Shown here: in pieces, positions 60,185 through 64,000 of the stretch
Position numbering within the stretch: the stretch's first letter is position 1
Layout of the letters: each line of letters starts with the position of its first letter
Source: Rahnella sikkimica
Lineage (GTDB): Bacteria > Pseudomonadota > Gammaproteobacteria > Enterobacterales > Enterobacteriaceae
Direction of reading: 5' to 3'
Assembly (NCBI RefSeq): GCF_002951615.1
Contig: NZ_CP019062.1
Coordinates: 2,914,001-2,978,000 of the forward strand
Length of the DNA: 64,000 nucleotides
The notes under the pieces: generated by a model
The model's input: the letters and a program-made list of their open reading frames with translations, nothing else
Database searches by the model: none
What the model was told of the DNA's origin: nothing
Position numbers and translations under genes: made by a program

Positions 60185-61318
60185 TTAGCGTGTCAAATCA
60201 TCAAAAAACTTTTTCACGCCGTCCAGAAAGCTTTTAGAGCGCGGGCTGTTTTTTTCACCCGAGACGCCACCAAAGCTTTCTTCCAGATCACGCAGCAATT
60301 GCTTTTGCTTTTCGCTCAGGCTCACTGGTGTCTCAACCACAACGCGGCACATTAAGTCGCCCTGTGCGCCGCCACGAACGGATTTCACACCGCGTCCGCG
60401 CATACGGAACATTTTGCCTGTTTGCGTTTCGGCTGGGATCTTGAGGTTTACGCGACCATCAAGCGTAGGAACCTCAATTTCGCCGCCGAGCGCTGCCATC
60501 GCAAAGTTGATTGGCACTTCGCAGTACAGGTTGTTGCCTTCACGCTCAAAGATTTTGTGCGCTTTAACCTGAACCTGAACATACAGATCGCCTGACGGTG
60601 CGCCGTGCTCGCCCGCTTCGCCTTCACCTTCCAGACGGATACGGTCGCCGGTATCTACACCCGCAGGGATTTTCACGGACAGCGTTTTCGAACGTTCAAC
60701 GCGGCCATGACCGTGACATTTGTTGCACGGATCTTTGATAACTTTACCGCGCCCCTGACAGGTCGGACACGCCTGTTGCACAGTAAAGAAGCCCTGACGC
60801 ATCTGCACCTGGCCCGCACCGTGACAGGTCGGACAGGTGGATGGTGAGCTGCCCGCTTTCGCGCCGCTGCCGTGGCAAACGTCACATTCATCCAGTGTCG
60901 GGATGCGGATTTCTTTGGTGACACCACGAACGGCCTCTTCCAGAGTCAGATCCATGTTGTAACGCAGATCTGAACCCCGGCTGGCACGCTGACGGCGGCC
61001 GCCGCCAAAGATGTCGCCAAAGACGTCACCAAAGATGTCGCTGAAATCTGCACCGCCGCCGCCGTAACCACCTCCACCGCCCATGCCGCCCTGTTCAAAG
61101 GCTGCATGACCGTACTGGTCGTAGGCCGCACGCTTTTGCGCATCGGTCAGAATTTCATAAGCTTCTTTAATTTCTTTAAATTTGCTTTCAGATTCTTTGT
61201 CGCCCTGATTACGGTCAGGGTGATGCTTCATTGCCAGGCGCTTGTAGGCCTTTTTGATTTCGCGCTCATCGGCCGTTTTAGAAACGCCCAACAGCTCGTA
61301 ATAATCTTGCTTCGCCAT
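60185..61318 (-). CDS. dnaJ: Chaperone protein DnaJ
   Basis: Hsp40 co-chaperone that delivers substrates to DnaK and stimulates its ATPase. The 377-aa protein has the J-domain (1-70, HPD at 33-35), a Gly/Phe-rich linker (about 75-110), four CxxCxGxG zinc repeats ([32 protein letters not shown]; about 143-205) and C-terminal substrate-binding domains. The ATG at 61318 matches [11 protein letters not shown]. It follows dnaK by 100 bp. Confidence 0.98.
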   Translation of the reverse strand: MAKQDYYELLGVSKTADEREIKKAYKRLAMKHHPDRNQGDKESESKFKEIKEAYEILTDAQKRAAYDQYGHAAFEQGGMGGGGGYGGGGADFSDIFGDVFGDIFGGGRRQRASRGSDLRYNMDLTLEEAVRGVTKEIRIPTLDECDVCHGSGAKAGSSPSTCPTCHGAGQVQMRQGFFTVQQACPTCQGRGKVIKDPCNKCHGHGRVERSKTLSVKIPAGVDTGDRIRLEGEGEAGEHGAPSGDLYVQVQVKAHKIFEREGNNLYCEVPINFAMAALGGEIEVPTLDGRVNLKIPAETQTGKMFRMRGRGVKSVRGGAQGDLMCRVVVETPVSLSEKQKQLLRDLEESFGGVSGEKNSPRSKSFLDGVKKFFDDLTR

Positions 61319-61343
61319 GCTTTTTCCTGCCCTCAACATGCGT

Positions 61344-61375
61344 GCACGGGCGTAGAGTTTCCTCGACGCCCGTGC
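61344..61375. repeat. Hairpin in the dnaK-dnaJ intercistronic space
   Basis: GCACGGGCGT (61344-61353) and ACGCCCGTGC (61366-61375) form a perfect 10-bp stem with a 12-nt loop. No T-run follows on the minus strand, so it is not an ordinary terminator; it may stabilise the dnaK message or lower dnaJ output. Confidence 0.7.
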
Positions 61376-61418
61376 TGGTTTTCAGTAATGAACTCTTACT
61401 GTGCCCGCTAAAGGGCGA

Positions 61419-63320
61419 TTATTTCTTGTCTTTCACTTCTTCGAATTCAGCATCAACAACGTCGTCATCTTTCTTCGCGCTGTTGTCGCCGCCTTCGGCC
61501 TGGCCTTGCTGCTGAGCCATTTCCATCAGTTTGCCTGAAACCTGAACCAGCGCCTGGATTTTCGCTTCGATATCAGCCTTGTCTTCACCTTTAGCAGAAA
61601 CTTCCAGTGCTTTCAGGGCTTCTTCTACAGCAGTTTTGTCGTCAGCTGGCAGTTTGTCGCCGGCTTCGTCCAGTTGCTTACGGGTTCCGTGGATCAGGTG
61701 GTCCGCCTGGTTGCGGGTCTGAACCAGTTCTTCAAACTTACGGTCAGCTTCAGCGTTCGCTTCAGCGTCGTTGACCATTTTCTGGATCTCTTCTTCCGTC
61801 AGACCAGAAGATGCCTTGATGGTGATCTTCTGTTCACGGCCGGTCGTCTTGTCTTTCGCAGACACATGCAGGATACCGTCGGCGTCAAGGTCGAAGGTGA
61901 CTTCGATCTGTGCCTGACCGCGCGGTGCTGCCTGAATACCGTCCAGGTTGAACTGACCCAGAGATTTGTTATCACTTGAACGCTTACGCTCACCCTGCAA
62001 CACATGGATGGTCACTGCAGACTGGTTGTCTTCCGCAGTAGAGAACACCTGGCTGTGTTTTGTCGGGATAGTGGTGTTCTTGGTGATGAGCGGAGTCATC
62101 ACGCTGCCCATGGTTTCGATACCCAGAGACAACGGCGTTACGTCCAACAGCAGAACGTCTTTAACATCACCTGCCAACACACCACCCTGAACTGCTGCAC
62201 CGATTGCCACAGCTTCGTCCGGGTTCACGTCTTTACGTGGTTCTTTACCAAAGAATTCAGCCACTTTCTTCTGAACCATTGGCATACGCGTCTGACCACC
62301 GACCAGGATCACGTCCTGAACGTCAGAGACAGACAGACCTGCGTCTTTCAGAGCCACTTTCAGTGGTTCGATACAACGGTTAACCAGGTCTTCCACCAAA
62401 GATTCCAGTTTTGCACGGGTCACTTTGATGTTCATGTGTTTTGGACCGGTTGCATCCGCAGTGATATACGGCAGATTCACGTCAGTCTGCTGAGCAGAAG
62501 ACAGTTCAATCTTCGCTTTTTCAGCCGCTTCTTTCAGACGTTGCATCGCCAGCGGATCGTTACGCAGATCCATACCTTGTTCTTTCTTGAACTCTTCAAC
62601 CAGGTAGTTGATCAGACGGCTGTCGAAGTCTTCACCACCGAGGTGAGTATCACCGTTGGTTGCCAGAACTTCGAAGGTTTTTTCGCCATCAACTTCATCA
62701 ATTTCGATAATAGAGATATCGAAAGTACCACCACCCAGGTCGTATACCGCGATAGTGCGGTTACCGATTTCGCGATCCAGGCCGTAAGCCAGTGCCGCTG
62801 CGGTAGGTTCGTTAATAATACGTTTAACTTCCAGACCTGCGATACGGCCGGCGTCTTTCGTTGCCTGACGCTGTGCATCGTTGAAGTATGCAGGTACGGT
62901 GATAACAGCTTCAGTCACTGGCTCACCCAGATAATCTTCAGCGGTTTTCTTCATTTTCTTCAACACTTCAGCAGAGATCTGCGGAGGTGCAATTTTCTGA
63001 CCTTTAATGTCGATCCAGGCGTCGCCGTTGTCGGAGCCTACGATCTGGTAAGGCATGATGCCTTTATCGCGTTGTACTTCTTCATCCTGGAAGCGACGGC
63101 CAATCAGGCGCTTGATCGCAAACAAGGTGTTCTGCGGGTTGGTCACTGCCTGACGTTTAGCCGGAGAACCTACCAGAGTCTCGCCATCTGCCGCATAAGC
63201 GATGATGGAAGGAGTGGTGCGGTCGCCTTCAGCATTCTCCAGTACACGAGCAGTCGTGCCATCCATGATAGCTACACAAGAGTTGGTGGTGCCCAGGTCG
63301 ATCCCAATAATTTTACCCAT
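61419..63320 (-). CDS. dnaK: Chaperone protein DnaK (Hsp70)
   Basis: ATP-dependent chaperone and negative regulator of the heat-shock response. The 633-aa protein (E. coli 638) has the nucleotide-binding domain with [13 protein letters not shown] near residue 5 and [12 protein letters not shown] near 193, the interdomain linker [15 protein letters not shown] near 390, a substrate-binding domain, a lid and the C-terminal EEVKDKK tail. The ATG at 63320 is preceded by two heat-shock promoters. Confidence 0.99.
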   Translation of the reverse strand: MGKIIGIDLGTTNSCVAIMDGTTARVLENAEGDRTTPSIIAYAADGETLVGSPAKRQAVTNPQNTLFAIKRLIGRRFQDEEVQRDKGIMPYQIVGSDNGDAWIDIKGQKIAPPQISAEVLKKMKKTAEDYLGEPVTEAVITVPAYFNDAQRQATKDAGRIAGLEVKRIINEPTAAALAYGLDREIGNRTIAVYDLGGGTFDISIIEIDEVDGEKTFEVLATNGDTHLGGEDFDSRLINYLVEEFKKEQGMDLRNDPLAMQRLKEAAEKAKIELSSAQQTDVNLPYITADATGPKHMNIKVTRAKLESLVEDLVNRCIEPLKVALKDAGLSVSDVQDVILVGGQTRMPMVQKKVAEFFGKEPRKDVNPDEAVAIGAAVQGGVLAGDVKDVLLLDVTPLSLGIETMGSVMTPLITKNTTIPTKHSQVFSTAEDNQSAVTIHVLQGERKRSSDNKSLGQFNLDGIQAAPRGQAQIEVTFDLDADGILHVSAKDKTTGREQKITIKASSGLTEEEIQKMVNDAEANAEADRKFEELVQTRNQADHLIHGTRKQLDEAGDKLPADDKTAVEEALKALEVSAKGEDKADIEAKIQALVQVSGKLMEMAQQQGQAEGGDNSAKKDDDVVDAEFEEVKDKK

Positions 63321-63365
63321 CTAAAACGTCTCCACTTAAATTCATATTCGTTCAGGTTGCTACTG

Positions 63366-63396
63366 TATATGAGGACGATCTTTTCGATTTCAACAG
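63366..63396 (-). promoter_or_regulatory. Probable second heat-shock promoter of dnaK (P2)
   Basis: Minus-strand CTGTTGAAAT (around 63397-63388) with CATATA about 15 bp downstream, in the place of E. coli dnaK P2. The -35 TTGAAA fits sigma-32; the -10 is less good. Confidence 0.5.
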
Positions 63397-63442
63397 CCCC
63401 ATATTACGGTTTTACCGACGGTAACAACTGCGGTTGAGGATA

Positions 63443-63474
63443 AGATGGGGCCATGACGCTCAGCATCAAGGGGC
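63443..63474 (-). promoter_or_regulatory. Sigma-32 promoter of dnaK (P1)
   Basis: Minus-strand CCCCTTGATG (63474 downwards), about 13 bp, then CCCCATCT (63450-63443). This fits the sigma-32 consensus CTTGAA/CCCCATNT and closely resembles E. coli dnaK P1. Confidence 0.8.
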
Positions 63475-63638
63475 AAAGTGAAAAAAAATCTTCAATTGCT
63501 GTTACGCCAGATCAATGTTTACTGACGCAACCCTCCTTATGATGCCGCGCGCTTCCAAAGATATGCGGCTTTTTTACCCATTTCCAAGCGTTTCTTCCCC
63601 CGATTATCAATTAATAATAATTCTGATACAGAGGATCT

Positions 63639-64000
63639 ATGCAGACCAAAACGTTGGCAAATCCAGGCCCGCTCGGGTTAATGGGATTTGGTATGACTAC
63701 TATCTTATTGAATTTACACAACGCAGGCTTTTTCCCGCTGACCGCAGTCATTGTCAGTATGGGTATTTTTTATGGTGGTCTGATTCAAATTCTTGCAGGG
63801 ATGATGGAATTTAAAAAAGGGAATACCTTCGGCACCACGGCGTTCACCTCCTACGGTGCGTTCTGGCTGAGCCTGGTCGGTATTCTGATGCTGCCGCGCA
63901 TGGGCATGGCGGATGCCAGCAGCGAAAGTTTCCTGGGCGCTTATCTGGGCATCTGGGGCGTTTTCACTCTCTTCATGTTTTTTGGCACGTTGAAAGCAAA
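63639..64000 (+). CDS. satP: Succinate-acetate/proton symporter SatP, 3' part outside window
   Basis: GPR1/FUN34/YaaH-family inner-membrane acetate and succinate transporter. The first 120 codons are present, opening [20 protein letters not shown] with the family NPGPLGL motif near residue 8, and at least three membrane segments before the window ends at FGTLKA. The ATG at 63639 has GAGG 6 nt upstream. It is divergent from dnaK, as in E. coli (yaaH). Usual length is about 188 aa. Confidence 0.93.
   Translation, partial: MQTKTLANPGPLGLMGFGMTTILLNLHNAGFFPLTAVIVSMGIFYGGLIQILAGMMEFKKGNTFGTTAFTSYGAFWLSLVGILMLPRMGMADASSESFLGAYLGIWGVFTLFMFFGTLKA

Noticed and set aside
62004..63437. 477-codon open frame antisense to dnaK
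   Set aside because: Shadow of dnaK caused by its codon bias; rich in Phe, His and Gln with no recognisable motif, and it runs through the dnaK promoter.

Overview
The window is core chromosome of an enteric gamma-proteobacterium (Enterobacterales). Nearly every gene is a close relative of an Escherichia coli gene and lies in almost the same order as the first two minutes of the E. coli map, read in the opposite direction. The balanced base composition, two full-length ERIC repeats, the gene insertions and deletions relative to E. coli, and an extra acyl-CoA ligase next to leuO suggest Yersiniaceae or a near relative (Serratia/Rahnella/Ewingella type). That family placement is inference from the sequence alone.

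Layout. 1-3130 (minus): the head of the division and cell-wall cluster, mraZ-rsmH-ftsL-ftsI, with ftsI cut by the window edge and an MraZ operator and promoter upstream. 3842-10680 (minus): cra, ilvH, ilvI, a long-chain acyl-CoA ligase and leuO. 11170-16186 (plus): the leucine operon leuLABCD with leader-peptide attenuator. 16195-19570: the sugar-phosphate stress locus, setA and sgrS/sgrT (minus) divergent from sgrR (plus). 19618-23163 (plus): the thiamine uptake operon thiBPQ behind a TPP riboswitch with an abnormally long P3. 23153-30460: yabI, polB, rapA, rluA. 30523-38354: djlA (minus), then lptD-surA-pdxA-rsmA-apaG-apaH (plus). 38426-42404: folA, a LysE-family exporter, kefC-kefF. 42653-48367 (minus): carB, carA, dapB. 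49055-51235 (plus): a porin and an SMP-30-family hydrolase, not at this place in E. coli. 51304-57037 (minus): ispH, fkpB, lspA, ileS, ribF; then rpsT (plus). 57815-63320 (minus): nhaR, nhaA, dnaJ, dnaK; finally the start of satP (plus).

The units are mostly housekeeping: branched-chain amino acid synthesis (leuABCD, ilvIH, leuO), outer-membrane assembly (lptD, surA), pyrimidine/arginine and lysine precursors (carAB, dapB), protein folding under heat stress (dnaKJ), sodium and electrophile resistance (nhaAR, kefFC), and RNA/ribosome functions (rsmA, rsmH, rluA, rapA, ileS, rpsT). Regulatory devices visible directly are the MraZ boxes, leu attenuator, SgrS RNA, TPP aptamer, ARG boxes before carA, sigma-32 promoters before dnaK, and many bidirectional terminators between convergent genes.

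I found no tRNA, rRNA, CRISPR array, phage, transposase gene or defence system, and no evident frameshifted gene. No clearly undescribed multi-gene system is visible. The strongest unusual signal is a roughly 160-nt palindromic insertion inside the P3 arm of the thiB TPP riboswitch. Lesser ones are the missing conventional start codon of polB, an ERIC element between sgrS and setA, and the accessory porin/SMP-30 pair. Comparisons with E. coli are from memory, not from a search.
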